Assembly (NCBI GenBank): GCA_963576735.1
Contig: OY755178.1
Coordinates: 12,214,001-12,278,000, forward strand
DNA: 64,000 nucleotides
Source: Bedellia somnulentella
Taxonomy: Eukaryota > Arthropoda > Insecta > Lepidoptera > Bedelliidae
Direction: 5' to 3'
Below, piece after piece: positions 1 to 12,589 of the stretch (positions within the stretch are counted from its first letter, which is position 1; each line of letters begins with the position of its first letter). Below the pieces are notes generated by a model. That model was not told the origin of the DNA, did not search any database, and saw only the letters and a list, made by a program, of their open reading frames with translations. The position numbers and the translations under genes are program-made.

Positions 1-148
1 ACGACATGCTGCGGGACCCCGACACACCCAGCCCCACCTGCAGGGAGGAAAGCCACCTCCTGCCAGATGAGTGGCTCAAAGTGAAAACCGTTCCCAATAA
101 AGGAAACTTATCCCCCGGCGTTTACTACCCCACTGTGTCCAGCAAAAG
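1..148 (+). CDS. Kir gene 1, exon 1 (N-terminal tail, 5' partial)
   Basis: Encodes a hydrophilic cytoplasmic N-terminus (MLRDPDTPSP...YYPTVSSK). The donor is AAAAG/GTTCGT after 148, leaving two bases of a codon. These join the first base of the exon at 417 to make Arg. No stop lies upstream in frame within the five visible bases, so the true start could be left of the window. Confidence 0.75.
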
Positions 149-3100
149 GTTCGTCTCATCCCGTGATTCTAGATTCGGATCATCTGTGTGTTCTAAGATA
201 CAGGCTAATTTATTGTAAAATGCGTTGTACAAGATTTCATCAAAGGGTAGTGTTCTATATGACAAACATAGGCATCGGCAAGGTCGCTATATAGACTTAC
301 GTTACGTCGTATCCATTTGTTAATGCAAGCGTGAACTAGGCCTTGATTCACACGTCTCAGAGAAATTCACATATTATAGTGCAATTAAAACTTATACTAT
401 TTTAAAATTGTTTCAGGAGTCGTTCTCATAGACATGGAATTACAAGAAGAACTAGAAGAAGAGCTATACTCAAAAATGGAGAATGCAATATTCTTAAATC
501 TCGAATCTCGCAGCGTCGCCTACGGTTCCTCCAGGATATGTTCACGACGCTGGTGGACGCGCAATGGAGGTGGACGTTGCTAGTCTTCACTCTATCGTTC
601 GTGCTCTCCTGGCTTGGCTTCGGTCTCATCTGGTGGTTAATAGCGTTCACACACGGAGATCTCGAAGAAGACCATTTACCACCTTTGCAAGATGCGAACA
701 ATTGGAAACCTTGTGTGTTTAATATATTCGGATTCACTTCATGTTTCCTGTTCAGCATAGAAACGCAACATACTATAGGATACGGTGCCCGCACTACTAC
801 GGAAGAATGTCCCGAAGCGATATTCATCATGTGTTTACAAAGTATATTTGGTGTGATGATCCAAGCATTTATGGTCGGTATAGTGTTCGCTAAAATGACC
901 AGACCTAAGCACAGGACTCAAACATTACTGTTTTCAAAATACGCCGTGATTTGTCAAAGAGATGGCGAACTCTGTCTTATGTTCCGAGTCGGTGATTTGA
1001 GGAAGTCTCATATTATAGGCGCGAGTGTCAGAGCTCAGCTGATTAGATCTAGGACAACAAAGGAGGGCGAACAGTTGGCCCATTTCCAAACAGAGCTGGA
1101 GCTACACGCGGATGGCTGCGACAGTAATCTGTTCTTCATTTGGCCGATCACGATGGTACATCGGATCAACGCGGAGAGTCCTTTCTACGGCGTCTCGGCC
1201 GCTGATATTTTGCAAGAGAGGTTTGAGATAATTGTTGTACTGGAAGGTACAATAGAATCGACTGGACAGACGACTCAAGCTCGTTCGAGTTACACGAATA
1301 CCGAGATCATGTGGGGGCACAGATTTATAAACCTAGTATCGTACAATCGGGAGCGTCAAGGCTATGAGGTGGACTATTCCAAGTTTGAAGAGACAGTGCA
1401 AGTGGACACTCCACTTTGTTCAGCCAAGGAGCTCGACGAGTTCTATGGCAGCCAGGCGGACCAGCGATCCATTGGTGAGTTGTACCGCAGCATACAAAAC
1501 TCTGGTGGTGGGTGGCTCTACATTTGTAAGGCTTGACTATTGCTTCAAGTATGTGTTTGTGCTAACTGTGTTGGTTTCTCGTGACGGGCACTATCTAATC
1601 AATTTTGTTTATATCTAGATAATTGCGAGCACCGTATCAAAACAATTGATTTATAATTAGGTCATTCGTATTCAGGGTTATTTATTATTAAGATAAAAGA
1701 AATAAATCATTGCAAAGGATGTTTTCCTGTCTTTTATAACGTTAATTACTGTACATGTGCTATTTATCAGAGGTCAGTAGTCGAGCCCCGCTTAGTGTTG
1801 GAAATATGATTAACGTGTTTGAAGGGGTGTTTGATCTTAGTTATCTTAATGCAATATTATTCCTTTGGGTTATCATTAAAGCATTAACTAATGCGCAATC
1901 AAATCATATTTATACTTAGTATACTACGCAATTTACTGAACTATTTTGAGATGATTTTGCTTGCTTTTATTATTATTTAAATTAAGTAAATGCAACCAGT
2001 TAATTATTTAATTCATTTTCTCTTTATTCAAAGCAAAGATATTAAAATATAAATCTGACCTTAACTAAATATATAATCTTTGAATACATAATTATGTATT
2101 AAGTAAAAAATTTCACAATACGTATCCTCTTATTGCCAAAATTAAGACGTGTGGGATGGACTATGTAAAACAGTCCTGGTCCCTACGTTAACATTATTCA
2201 ACCCGAAACAGAAACATAATGTTAAGAGAAATGCTGCAAAGCATCTAAAGAAAGCATCAAAGAAAATCTAAAACACCTACGCCCGATTTCTGAATTGAGT
2301 ATTCCAGCTGAGAACAAATTAAGTATCGTTCTATCGCATTGAAATATTAACAACTGAATGAGACAAAACGATACTTAAGTCGTTCTCAGCTTGGATACTC
2401 AATTCAGAAATCGGGCGTTAACCATACACGGCGTATACAGCTTGCTTAAAAATTTTAATGAAAGTAATACGCACATGAATATATATATTAATTAAAATTA
2501 AGTTCATGTAATAAGTCTGTATTTTTTTCCATCAATCATCTTTATGAAGATTCTAGAATAATCTAATAAACTCGTAAACACCGTATGGTTTCCACCTTAC
2601 TTTGACGGTTTATTTTTAAAGTGGTGGGAGAGGTAAGAGTATTAAAGCCGGAACTACATAGTACATACATACATACATATACTCACGGCTATAAATCCCT
2701 AAATGGGGTAGCCATAGCTGAGAAATTAGAAATTTCTCAGCCACTTTTGGAAGTTGAGTGGGTAAAAGATGGTAGAATAAAGGTTGTTGGTGATGGGTCT
2801 CCAACCGCATCGCCCAAAAATCCCTTAAAAAGCCCCAATACCGTTAGTCGCCTCTTACGTACACCCACCGGAAGAAATGGGGTAGTTCTATTCTAAGCCG
2901 ACACTACACAGCTGATATAACTACATAGTACAAACAATAAAAAATAATTCGATCTTCAGCGAAGGTAATTTAAAAAATATGACTATCCTCGATCCAAATC
3001 CCCATTAAAGAAAAGAAAGGCAGACATTTATTATACCGCTATCCTTAACTCAGCCAAAAGCATCTATATAATTATTTTATGTCTTAAAGACACATTCGAT

Positions 3101-6100
3101 TAAATTTGCATTAATAACAAAATCGGCAACTTTGTCCTTAAAATACATATGAGAAGATGGATTTTGATCAGCAATCGATTAAAACTTCGTACGGTCATAT
3201 ATAAGGTGCACTTTTCCAATATGAGGGAAAATCACACTAGTTTATTACTAGATGTCTAATAGATAACATACAATCATTTATATTTTAAAGTATATATTGT
3301 AGTGAAAAGATTCACTACAATATCACCAAGTGACAATATTATATGCAAATTAATTATTGGATCGTTTTAGCGTAAATCCTCCAAATTCATAAATAAATCT
3401 GGTTTCTAATCAGAATTCTACAGTATATACAAATTTTATTCGAAAATTTCTATTCTTTTAGTTTGTCCCTCGCGTTTATACTTTTCATATCATTAAGGAA
3501 TGTTGAAAATCCCTATGATCAATATACTGTAATGTACATGTACTAACAAACGTGTACTACAAAATTGAGGCTAAATGACAAATATATTCTAAAATAGCGA
3601 CACATATAAATAAATTACGCACCCAATAACACATGAAGATTCTCTGCACCGTGTAGAGTTAGAAGCACCTATTTTTTAGTTCGGGGTTGTCTTGCAGCCA
3701 TCGTATAGAACACAATAAAAATTGGTTACAAAACTATTTGTTTGGCGATAAAAACACCTCAATTACAAGTCATACCATCCTTAAAGAAACCATTTAAAGG
3801 GTAAAAACTAATTAAAAAATCTATTTTTTTATTGAATAAGTAATGATAAATTATAAAAAAAGCTGTGTGGTGTTGGTATAGAAGCACTACCTCATTTCTG
3901 CCCGTGGGTGAAGATCCGTCACCAACAACCATTATTTAGCAATCTTTTCCCCAATCACATTCCGAAAGTGACTGAGGTATTATTTTTCCCAAGCTCTGGT
4001 CTATCACTTTTAGCGATAGCCGTGATATATGTATGTATGTATAGTTAGAAAAACTAAAATGATGACGAAAAATATATGAAGTAAATATATATTTCTACAT
4101 TGTGATTATATTTCATTTTTGTGTAAATGTTAAAAAAACATTATTTGGGACTGCTTTAAGAATATTTTACTCATGGACTGCTATCATACATACATACATA
4201 CATATACTCACGGCTGTAAAACCCTAGAAGGGGAAGCCAGAGCCCAGAGCTAAGGAATTAAAAATTCCTCAGCCACTTTTGGAAATGTGAGTGGGGAAAA
4301 GATGGTAAAAGTAAAGGTTGTTGGTGATGGGTCTCCAACCGCATCGCCCAAAAATACCCTTAAAAGCCCCAATACCGTTAGTCGCCTTTTACGTACACCC
4401 ACCGGAAGAAATGAGGTAGTACTGCCGACACTACACAGCAATCCTAAAATAAAGACCCCCAAGAAATCCTAAAATAAAGACTGCTATCCTAAAATAGAAA
4501 AGTAAGTCACAGATCGTTGATTTTTCCGTTTTATTTCCGAATCTTTTATCATTTGATTCAACACGTGCTTCCGACTTATTACTTATTAATCTAGCGCCAC
4601 ACTGTACATGCATTAATAATAATGTAAAATAATGAAAAAATACTCGTATCTAAAGTATTTAGAACCTTAAGCGATGCCGGCCCTGAAAATACATCAACAC
4701 ATACGCTTTAAGAAAATGTAAAACGTAATATAAAGTTTTTGTTTTCAGCCGGTCTTTCAAGTATATCTACTAATTATATATCCTTTGTTATCGAACGCTT
4801 AACACATAACTAAGTGGTCTCTTTACAAAGTGGCTCTCAGATAAGATGCAAGACAATACTTACTTTATGTCCTACGAACAGTTTTGCAATACTCTAATAG
4901 ATAATAGATGCCTTTGATAAGTAAAGGTAGACATGCCGGCATATTATAAATTATTCTACTACACATCATTTGTATGTTTTAATGGATATAAGAAGGTTAC
5001 ATGCAATTATGCTTTGATTATTACATTACACGTACTCACGCTGTTAGTACCCATTGGGTAGAGATTTATCATTCACCCCTTCACAATATCCTGGAAAACC
5101 TATAGAGCCTGCTTGATCTAAATGGTCCAATATGGTCGTCCTCTATTGACATTACCATCGACACCTCATCAATGCAATATCTAACAAATAAAAAACTCTT
5201 CATACTAGGAAAATTAAGTGTGCCGTATTATATCATTAAACCTACAAACATAGACATCAAGACAATACTGAATAACTTTAGAAAATACATTTCCAACTAG
5301 TTTAACATATGAACAAGTTTCGCTGAGTTATCTTTATTCCGGCACTTTTAGTGTTTATTTATAAAATTGAAGCTCATTGCAAGCTGAAGTCATCATTAAA
5401 TTAAGGTTACAACTTAATTTGAAACTTATAATTCCAGTAACAATGTTTTCGTGCAGTGACGGCAAATAATGGCACTATCCCTTACGGCAGTCGTAAGAGG
5501 CGGCTAAGGGTATGAGGCTTTTTAAAGCGGTTTTTGGGTGATGCGGTTGAATACCCATCACCAACGATACTTTATTTTTACCATCTTTTCCCCTATGAAC
5601 TTCCAAATGTGGCTGGGGAGTTCCTAGCTCTGAAACTCTGGCAATCTCTTTTTGGGATTTACTGCCGGGAGTATATGTATGTAATAAATATACTTGTTCG
5701 GTAGTAAGTAGCTTTGCATTATCTTGATATCCGATGTTGGTGCAATTTGACAATTTATTCATATCGGCCACTTACTGCCCCAGGATATGAACGAATAACA
5801 AATTGCTTAAATATGTCCAATGGCATTTGAAGTGATATTTGTTGTTGCAATATTTTCGATGCTCATTTCAGCTTTGTAGGTTTTCAATATCCGCAATTAA
5901 AGAGAAAAAATATATTAAGGTAATAAAAAGTTTAAATTAAAATAAAAAGACATACTGTTCTTTTCCAAAGAGTAACATTTAACAAGTAAAAAATCTTGTC
6001 CAAGTGTTCGACGTTTAGCGCATTTTAAAAGTCATTTTCTGCCTACAAATTTGCTGTAAAATAAAGTTACAAAAGTCAACTAGTTTGATTTTGGGAAAGT

Positions 6101-9100
6101 TTGCCGGACAAATAACAGATGATTAAGGCAAATTACTCAATTTGAAGTACGAGAAAGTAAAAACTACTTTTCCGAACAAAATAGCTTATAAATTTACTAT
6201 TACACCAGTTATCTATCTGAAAATTTAAATATTGTATTCTCTCTCACTCAATTGCTCAATCCTGAAATTATATCAACTTTCTGTTCCCCGTTACTGGTCT
6301 GGAGTTTTTACTAAGTCTAAGGGAAGGTCAAACCATTTTTACAGTTTGCCAAATCGTCAATGCGCTGAATACGTATGCTTTAAATAAAACCAAATGCATA
6401 AGAAGTCAGAACTTTTCAAAAGTTAATATTGGAACCAAAGAAAATGCCAACATGCATGAACGCATTATATTACTCTTACTCTTAATTGTCCACAATGTGC
6501 TTGATCCAAACAACGCCTACTATTGAACCTCGATGTTTTGCACAATCTCATAATTGGTATCAAAAATATAAAACCTTTTAACACTTTTACTACAACAACC
6601 GGAATTCATACCGAGCAAAATTGCACAAAAAGACTCTTAGTTTCATACTCTCACAACATCGTTGTTAATAACCACGCCTGCATGGCTAGCACGAGCGACC
6701 TTTTAACTAGATATTGCGTGGTATAAAACAGCCATCTCTTTCGCACTTATATTTTTATAATTCACTTTTACTTCTATCTCATTCTAACCAATAGGGTCAC
6801 GATAATAAAACGCTCATGCTAGGTCTCCTGAAAAGTGTTTTGACCAGGCGCAATAAGTGTATTATAATATATCGCAGAGAATGCAGAGAGGCAGTGGTGT
6901 TGAGCGTTCCAGAACAATCACCGAGTGATATCGAGGACCAGAAGGCTGGGGAAGTCACTGTCACTTTATGACCGAAAATATTCACTGCAATCCAATAGTT
7001 TATTTGAGCCTTTAAGCCTTCAACGAGTTTATTTTATTTGAAACTGTTCTGTTTTTATTTAATAAATAGTTTGAGCCCTGTTTTCAAAACAATGTTGAGT
7101 AAACGGATAAAATACAAACATAGCAATAAAAATACTTCTTTATTTAAATGTTATTCAATGGCCATATGAGTGAGTCTTTTGTTTTATAGTTATTCTCTAA
7201 CCATCTCGCTCTAAATAAAATCTTTTAAAAATATACAAATTGTAGACGTCTCAAGTATATTTTATAGGTATTTTTGATATTACATTTATTTATTTTCATT
7301 ATGCAAAAAGTCTGGCATTTATTACTCTTTAATATAAATATGTCGCTTTGTTATTAATTAAGTTATAATCAAACATAAAGGGAAGTAAGTCTTTATAAAA
7401 GCAATTTTCTCTATCATATCATGTGTTATACCAAAGATTTTGATTTGTATAAAGTTTAGTAGTTGGATAAAAGAATTATTGTAAATTTAAATGTTAATCT
7501 GTATTTTCAATACGATATTTTAATTCATGCACATATAGTTTAAAAAATATATTTCTTTACATCCTTGTGAAATATGTAAGAAAAGGAATCTCAAATGTAG
7601 GTTAAATTTGATACAAATAGTCATAAAAATTGTTGTGAATATTCTCATTAATGTTAAATTATAATTATATATTAATATATTTAACCTGTATTACTAGTCA
7701 ACAATAAAATATCCCTCGATGATAAATAAATGAGAGTAATTTAACTTTTAAAGCATTTTTTTTATTTCCGTTCCATCCCTAGCGCTTAATGACATATTAT
7801 TGGATAGAAGAGTTTCTATCTCGGAAGCTATGGCTACCTATTTTTAGAATTTATGGCCGTGAGCATATGTATGTATGTTACAGCAATACAACCAAATAAA
7901 TACTTTAGATTGGCAAAGAACCATAAGCAATTGTTCACAAATAACATCTTTATTAATATCTGAAATCAGTTTATACGTACTTTAACTAACTTTATATTAA
8001 CATAAAAATTAGATAAAACAAAATAAATGTAAACTACAAAAATAGAAACAAAACAAATTTTAAGTGTGCCGTTAGTGGCGAACAAAATACTACATAGTCA
8101 GGTCAAATTTTATAGCTGATACACTTTGTAAAATATATCAATGCTATTTCTTTGTTCACACTTTTGGAGGGCTCACATATAGTTTCTTTTAAAAGGTAAT
8201 TTGTTCAAAATCATGGAACCACCAGTGGTACGTGCCTCCTATGCATCTTGGTAGGGACGTTTCTATTAATTCTATATAGTATTTCTGAACAGTCGATTGT
8301 TCTATTTAATAATTCCAATTAATATCATATGTTTGCACTCTCCCGTCCTTTGGATAGCGGCAGAATGATTTAGTGTATGTGTATGTGTATGTGTATGTGT
8401 ATTTGATTTAGGGTATATATCTTGTGCTTTGTAATGCAAGAATATTAAAAATCGTTTCTGTATCCCTTCAACCCGACTTTTTTAAATATCGTATTGCGGA
8501 TTCTATTCCTCACAAGGTATTACATATTATCTGCTTTTATTTATTTTAACATACGCGTTGAAAAACTTAAAAAGTAGAGTTCAGTTTTTAGTGGATTTGC
8601 CTAAAGCAGAATTATACAATTACCTGTTAAATAAATTGAAAACTTATAGACAAGCTGATATTTCTAATCAATCGAAAAGTACTTATCTCAATAACACGCA
8701 AGCATTTAATATGCTCATCCATACTAATAATATTATAAATTGGAAAGTGAGTTTGTTTGTTTGTTTATTTGTGCCGCTTTCACGCTGTAACTACTGAACC
8801 GATTGCTTTCAAATTTTGCAGATGTATAGTTAGAAGTCCAAATTAAATAATAGGGTACTTTCTATCCCGGAAAAAAATATATTCCCGAGGGAAAACTAAA
8901 ATATTGTTTGCTTGCTGGATGGATGGCGCTGTGTGTCGTTTACAACAAGGTAATATATTGCAGACGAATAAAAACATTTAGAAGCTAAATGATACGATAA
9001 TGTATCGATTAAAATGAGGAATTCCCGAGGGATGACGTACAATTTGTTTTATCGTCTCAAATGTTTTTTTACTGATTGGTAAATATGGATGGTTGGATAA

Positions 9101-11637
9101 GTATTTATGTTACGTTAGTTCTTGAGGTATGCAATAGATGGCGCTGGGTGTTTTTAAGCCGTGGTATCGATGTTTTTTGAATATGTAAGATGCGGAATAT
9201 CTTGCACTTTAACCTGTAGCTCATACAATTACTCAGTGCACTTATCGGATCATGTACTTACTTGCTGTTTTATCTTTATTCACTTTTTTTCATTTCACAT
9301 TGTATTGTGGATTTTGGCGCTCGACATCGGTAGGGTATAGAAATGCGGGATTATACAGCGGGAGCGGGAGTAATTTTGCCGTCAAAGTTTGCCGTATTCA
9401 AAATTTGCCGTCAAAGTTAGCGTCTCTGTGGTCTAGCGGTAAATCTAACCTCTTTGATCATTCGAGAGATCCGGGATCAAAACTCAAAGGACACAAGCTT
9501 TTATAAAAAAAAGTTGTTGTTTAAGCTTAGAATAATAGCAAAAACTATCGCAACACGACATAGGATGTCATTCATCTCGGACAATCCCCATATTCCCGAG
9601 CAATCTCTGCTGCAAACTCACCCACCATCACCAACGGTCAGTGTAGGGGGCAGAACCCACCGGGCTTCCGCCCCGCTGCGCCAAACTACTATCCGTACTT
9701 AGTATTTTCTAAGACTTTCGCGATTGAACATTACAATTAACATACATACTCACGGCTATAAATCCCTTAACGGGGTAGCCCGAGCTTTGGAATGAGAAAT
9801 TCCTCAGCCACTTTTGGAAGTTGATTGGGGAAAAGATGGTAATAATAAATGTTTTTGGTGACGGGTCTCCAGCCACATCGCCCAAAAATCACTTAAAAAG
9901 CCCCTTTGCCCTTAGTCGCCTCTTACGATCACCCACGGGTAGAAATGGGGTAGCGTTAATTTAAGCCGACACTACACGGCAAATTAAAACAACTATTATA
10001 AAACTAAACTCATGTTATAACACGCGATTAAAGATCCGAAAATCAATATTTACTATCCGTACTAATACGAACATAATAACTCGAACACAAAAAATTGGTA
10101 CAAAATGGTTTGTTTCATGATTCTTATCATTTATTGTATGGCACTAAGGGGTTGAAATAGCAAATGAAAGTTAGTATAGAGATTTTTGACATTTCTGTAT
10201 TTAGAAACTTGGTGCGATTGACTGTTATAACCACTACAAAGAGGAATTTATGAAATTTATCCATCAATCATTCATGAGTATATATTCACTAACGACCATA
10301 AATCCCAAAAAGGGTAGCCATAGCTTCGGAGATAGTAATTCTTCATCCACTTTTGGAAGTTGAATGGGTAAAAGGTAGGCAAATAAAGGATTTCAATGAT
10401 GGGTCTCCAACTGGATAACTAAACAATCACTTAAAAAGTCTCAATATCCTTTATTTTTTTTTATATAAACTGGATAAAAAAATGTAGTTGACGCGGACGT
10501 AGTCGCGGGAAAAAAGCTAGTAAGTAATAAAGTAATAAAACATACCATTCACCATAAAAAAACCTTTAATTGTATTTAAAACAATTGGAAGCTGCTATTG
10601 TTGTTTAATATTGAAATCTGTGATTTGTGTAAAAACATATATTTTTAGATGCAATCAAATTTTATGTATTATTTCAACCACAGAAATATTTGTCTTTATA
10701 AATATATTTTAAGGGAACATTGGGCGATGCGGTTGGAGACACATCATCAACAACCTTTATTTTACCATCTTTTCCCCATAATTTGAATGTTTTTGACATG
10801 AAAACCTCATGTGGGGATTATTACTAATAAATGAAAGATAAATAAAGGAAAGAATTTTTTTTCAAATTTATCTTTTCCCCACTTAACTTTCCAAAAGTGG
10901 TTGAGGAGTTTCTAATTCCTTAGCTCTGGTCTGGCTAACCCTTCTAGGGACTTATAGCCGGGAGTATAATTATGTAGAAATATTTGTATGTTACATTATG
11001 CTACTAAATTTTATCTCTTTTTATTTTTATACTAGTTTCCAAAAACTTGGTAATCTTTATTCTATGCTAGTTTCCTTCCTATATTAAGATTTAATAGTCT
11101 TAATTTAATACATAAAAGTTTAATCCGTGTTTTGCTTTTGTTTATGGTTACTGTTCTTTATGCTTCATACGCAGTCTAAAATAAAATAACATTGGTTTGA
11201 ATATTTTGAACGCTTATGTTTTGGCTTCATGCTGGTTGTTTTGGTTTAATAGAGAAGGTTCGTACAAGTGATTTATTTGCTGTTTCGCATTGCTTAATAA
11301 TGATTGTTATCCAATTTCTAATGTATCATTATGTGTATAATATGAAGATAACTAATGATGTAATATTGTATTTTCTCCAGGTTTCTCTGATCCAGCATCG
11401 CCAATAACACCAATAGCAGAAGATATCTTACGAAACTCATTAAGCAAACAGCGACCTCTATCGGTGTCTCCGCTAGCTAATGACAGACTGGTCGCAGACG
11501 CAATAAGACGAGCCAGTCTTCATAGACCTTCGATAGTCAAATATCCATCTAATTACTTTAACCCCACTGAAGAACCATCTTCGTCTAGCAGTGAAGAGGA
11601 AATTCAAAACAAAAAACTTTTGCAGAAAAGTGTGTAA
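6..11637 (+). CDS. Inward-rectifier K+ channel (Kir/Irk family), gene 1, three exons, 5' end possibly off the window
   Basis: Join 6-148, 417-1474, 11381-11637 gives 485 residues from the Met at 6. The frame is open to the window edge, so this Met may be internal. Splice phases agree (phase 2, then phase 1). The protein is a two-membrane-segment K+ channel subunit, expected to form tetramers in the plasma membrane: slide helix and M1 at about 87-125, pore helix and filter TIGYG at 167-171, M2 to about 203, then the cytoplasmic domain. The extracellular cysteine pair (Kir2.1 C122/C154) is present at 147 and 179. By Kir2.1 numbering, D172 is Gln197, E224 is Gly249 and D259 is Ser, while E299 is kept; polyamine block, and so rectification, should be weak (inference). 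The PIP2 cluster reads RPKHR rather than KPKKR. Orthology to a particular fly Irk gene cannot be decided here. The gene is convergent with a paralogue on the - strand. Confidence 0.93.
149..416 (+). other. Intron 1 of Kir gene 1
   Basis: 268-bp GT-AG intron, phase 2, AT-rich, with no repeat recognised. Its position matches the phase-2 intron of the paralogous gene to within one residue. Confidence 0.8.
417..1474 (+). CDS. Kir gene 1, exon 2 (whole channel core in one exon)
   Basis: The acceptor is TTGTTTCAG/GAGT at 416/417 and the donor ATTG/GTGAGT at 1474/1475. The exon holds the basic pre-M1 region (KNGECN), the [17 protein letters not shown] slide helix and M1, the pore with TIGYG, M2, and the cytoplasmic domain through the conserved [12 protein letters not shown] motif. 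Reading on past 1474 gives 21 more codons and a stop. The donor is strong, and the next exon resumes in phase at the same position where the paralogue has its intron, so I take 1474 as the exon end. The same region of the paralogue is split into five exons. Confidence 0.93.
2280..2417. mobile_element. Fold-back MITE (138 bp)
   Basis: Arms of about 60 bp run inward from CGCCCGATTTCTGAATTGAG and its inverse, with AGCTGAGAAC and TTAAGTATCGTT also mirrored. The loop is very short. No coding capacity. Confidence 0.8.
2663..2912 (-). mobile_element. F1 SINE-like element, full length
   Basis: About 245 bp. On the - strand it runs GCTGTGTAGTGTCGGCTTAG ... GCGATGCGGTTGGAGACCCA ... CTGGCTACCCC ... GTGAGTATATGTATG. 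No protein and no clear tRNA head. Defines family F1 with the next entries. Confidence 0.85.
3862..4043 (+). mobile_element. F1 element, internally deleted
   Basis: GCTGTGTGGTGTTGG start and GCCGTGATATATGTATG end; the GGGGCTTTTTAAGGG to GCGATGCGG part is missing. Confidence 0.65.
4187..4439 (-). mobile_element. F1 element, full length
   Basis: Near consensus. ATCCTAAAATAAAGAC is repeated just beyond its 5' end, and ACTGCTATC occurs on both sides, a likely target-site duplication with filler. Confidence 0.82.
5030..5115 (-). mobile_element. Small 3' scrap of the non-LTR family, reverse orientation
   Basis: On the - strand: ...TCTCTACCCAATGGGTACTAACAGCGTGAGTACGTG, the retrotransposon 3' module with changes. 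Confidence 0.5.
5471..5692 (+). mobile_element. F1 element, diverged
   Basis: Recognised by GTCGTAAGAGGCGGCTAAGG, GGGTGATGCGGTTGA and CCGGGAGTATATGTATG. Confidence 0.72.
6685..6822. mobile_element. MITE, copy 1 of 2
   Basis: Ends CTAGCACGAGCG and CGCTCATGCTAG are near-inverses. It shares TTTTAACTAGATAT, GCGTGGTATAAA, CATCTCTTTCGCACTTA and TCTCATTCTAACC with 48003-48126. Confidence 0.7.
7815..7880 (+). mobile_element. F1 element, 3' scrap
   Basis: CTATGGCTACCTATTTTTAG ... GGCCGTGAGCATATGTATG. Confidence 0.5.
9416..9510 (+). mobile_element. tRNA-like SINE head
   Basis: GTGGTCTAGCGGTAAATCTA (box A) and GAGATCCGGGATCAAAACTC (weak box B), followed by CTTTTATAAAAAAAAG. It resembles the F4 head. 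The GC-rich stretch after it (to about 9710) is unassigned. Confidence 0.45.
9741..9980 (-). mobile_element. F1 element, full length, between the two subfamilies
   Basis: On the - strand GCCGTGTAGTGTCGGC start and CCCGTGGGTG, with TATAGCCGTGAGTATG end; inserted in the Helitron. Confidence 0.82.
10275..10450 (-). mobile_element. F1 element, diverged and 5'-truncated
   Basis: CCACTTTTGGAAGTTGAATG and GGGTCTCCAACTGGAT are kept on the + strand view. Confidence 0.55.
10713..10980 (+). mobile_element. F1 element split by an F3 SINE fragment
   Basis: F1 parts 10713-10778 and 10870-10980 flank an F3 piece. ATCTTTTCCCCA is present on both sides (10767-10778 and 10870-10881), a clear 12-bp target-site duplication. 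Confidence 0.8.
10779..10869 (-). mobile_element. F3 SINE 3' fragment
   Basis: TTTTTGACATGAAAACCTCA, TGTGGGGATTATTACT, AAAGGAAAGAA; shared with 30.77, 49.78 and 53.75 kb. Flanked by the 12-bp duplication given for 10713-10980. Confidence 0.7.
11381..11637 (+). CDS. Kir gene 1, exon 3 (C-terminal tail, stop)
   Basis: The acceptor is TTTTCTCCAG/GTTTC at 11380/11381. The single G left by exon 2 plus GT makes Gly, and the frame then runs FSDPASPITPIAED... to a TAA at 11635-11637. The tail is low in hydrophobics and rich in Ser, Pro, Arg and Glu, as expected for a cytoplasmic Kir tail. It ends QNKKLLQKSV. Too far from exon 2 (9.9 kb) to be found by ORF length alone; the phase match and open frame support it. 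Confidence 0.82.
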
Positions 11638-11674
11638 AATATTTTGTTATTAGCGACATCTGTTGTCGAATAGC

Positions 11675-11680
11675 AATAAA
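11675..11680 (+). promoter_or_regulatory. Candidate poly(A) signal of Kir gene 1
   Basis: AATAAA 37 bases after the stop codon. Further AATAAA copies follow (for example near 11895), so a longer 3' UTR is possible. Confidence 0.45.
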
Positions 11681-12589
11681 GGTTTAGTTGTATGTAATGA
11701 AGACGGAAAGATTAATGAAAGTTTTTTGAGGTACTTTTTGTGATCAGCAAAAACATATTAATTTAATTAAATATATTAATTGACCATTTTTATGCTGACA
11801 ATGTGTTTAAGTAGTCGCAATAATATGTATAATATCTGCAACTGATTCCATTTGGTGTTTTATTCTTATTTAGTTGTTTAAATTACATTAGTTAATAAAG
11901 ACAAGTCATGAAAGTTTCAAACGATGAGTTAGTATTAAATTATGAGACTAATTTAGATTCATTATGAGACACATCTAGACATTTTAAAATTATCATGCCT
12001 AGTAGCGTAGCGCCACGCTATAAAAAATACTCCTTATCATATTTTCAAACTTGGCTGGATCCATACGGAAAATATATCAGTTACAGTTAGTCTTTAGATT
12101 TACTTTATCAGGTTTCAACAAGATCTTAAAATCAAGCGTATGTAAATGTAAGTGTAATGTAATTTGAGGTATACAGAAAAATATATAGTATACTTATTAG
12201 TCAACTATATATAATCCATCCTGAATACTAGAAGCAATTCCTTTAATTCAATGTGATATATGCCAAAGTTTCATTTCTTATGAACAAAACTCACCATTTA
12301 TCCACCTGTTGTTCAGAGAAACCACTTTTTACTGGATAATGCTTCTACATACATGCATACCTACTATGCATTGTACAGATACTTTGTAATATATAGTAAT
12401 ATGTATGGGTACTTATAAATACACTCTCGTAGCGAAATGTGGGACTATGAACAACATGAGATAAAATTTCGTGTCAAATTCAATATGATAAATTCGTCTT
12501 CTCATCGGAGATACACAATGTGTCTGTGATTTAACTCTGACAATGAAAATAATGTATGTTAGATATTAGGGCCAAATAACTTAACTGTA

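Larger units (their letters stand above)
8718..10520 (+). mobile_element. Probable Helitron with nested insertions
   Basis: The 5' end is TCCATACTAATAATATTATA, preceded by A. The 3' end is CGCGGACGTAGTCGCGGG then AAGCTAG at 10520, followed by T. These fit rolling-circle termini inserted between A and T. An interior segment (TTGTTTGTTTATTTG...AACTACTGAACCGATTGC) is typical of lepidopteran Helitrons. A tRNA-like stretch (9416), an F1 copy (9741-9980) and an F1 scrap (10275) lie inside. The two ends could belong to different copies. No Rep/helicase gene seen. Confidence 0.6.
1475..11380 (+). other. Intron 2 of Kir gene 1 (9.9 kb)
   Basis: Phase-1 GT-AG intron. It holds a fold-back MITE (2280), many F1 copies (2663, 3862, 4187, 5471, 7815, 9741, 10275, 10713), a MITE at 6685, a probable Helitron (8718-10520) and a non-LTR 3' scrap near 5030. 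No host coding exon was seen in it. Stretches 2418-2660, 2913-3860, 5700-6680, 6830-7810 and 7880-8715 are AT-rich with nothing recognised beyond short simple repeats such as TGTATG at about 8380-8402. Confidence 0.75.

Noticed and set aside
1475..1536. Read-through of Kir gene 1 exon 2 to the stop at 1536 as the C-terminus
   Set aside because: A strong donor at 1475 and a phase-matched tail exon at 11381, at the same intron position as the paralogue, make splicing more likely; retention remains possible as a minor form.
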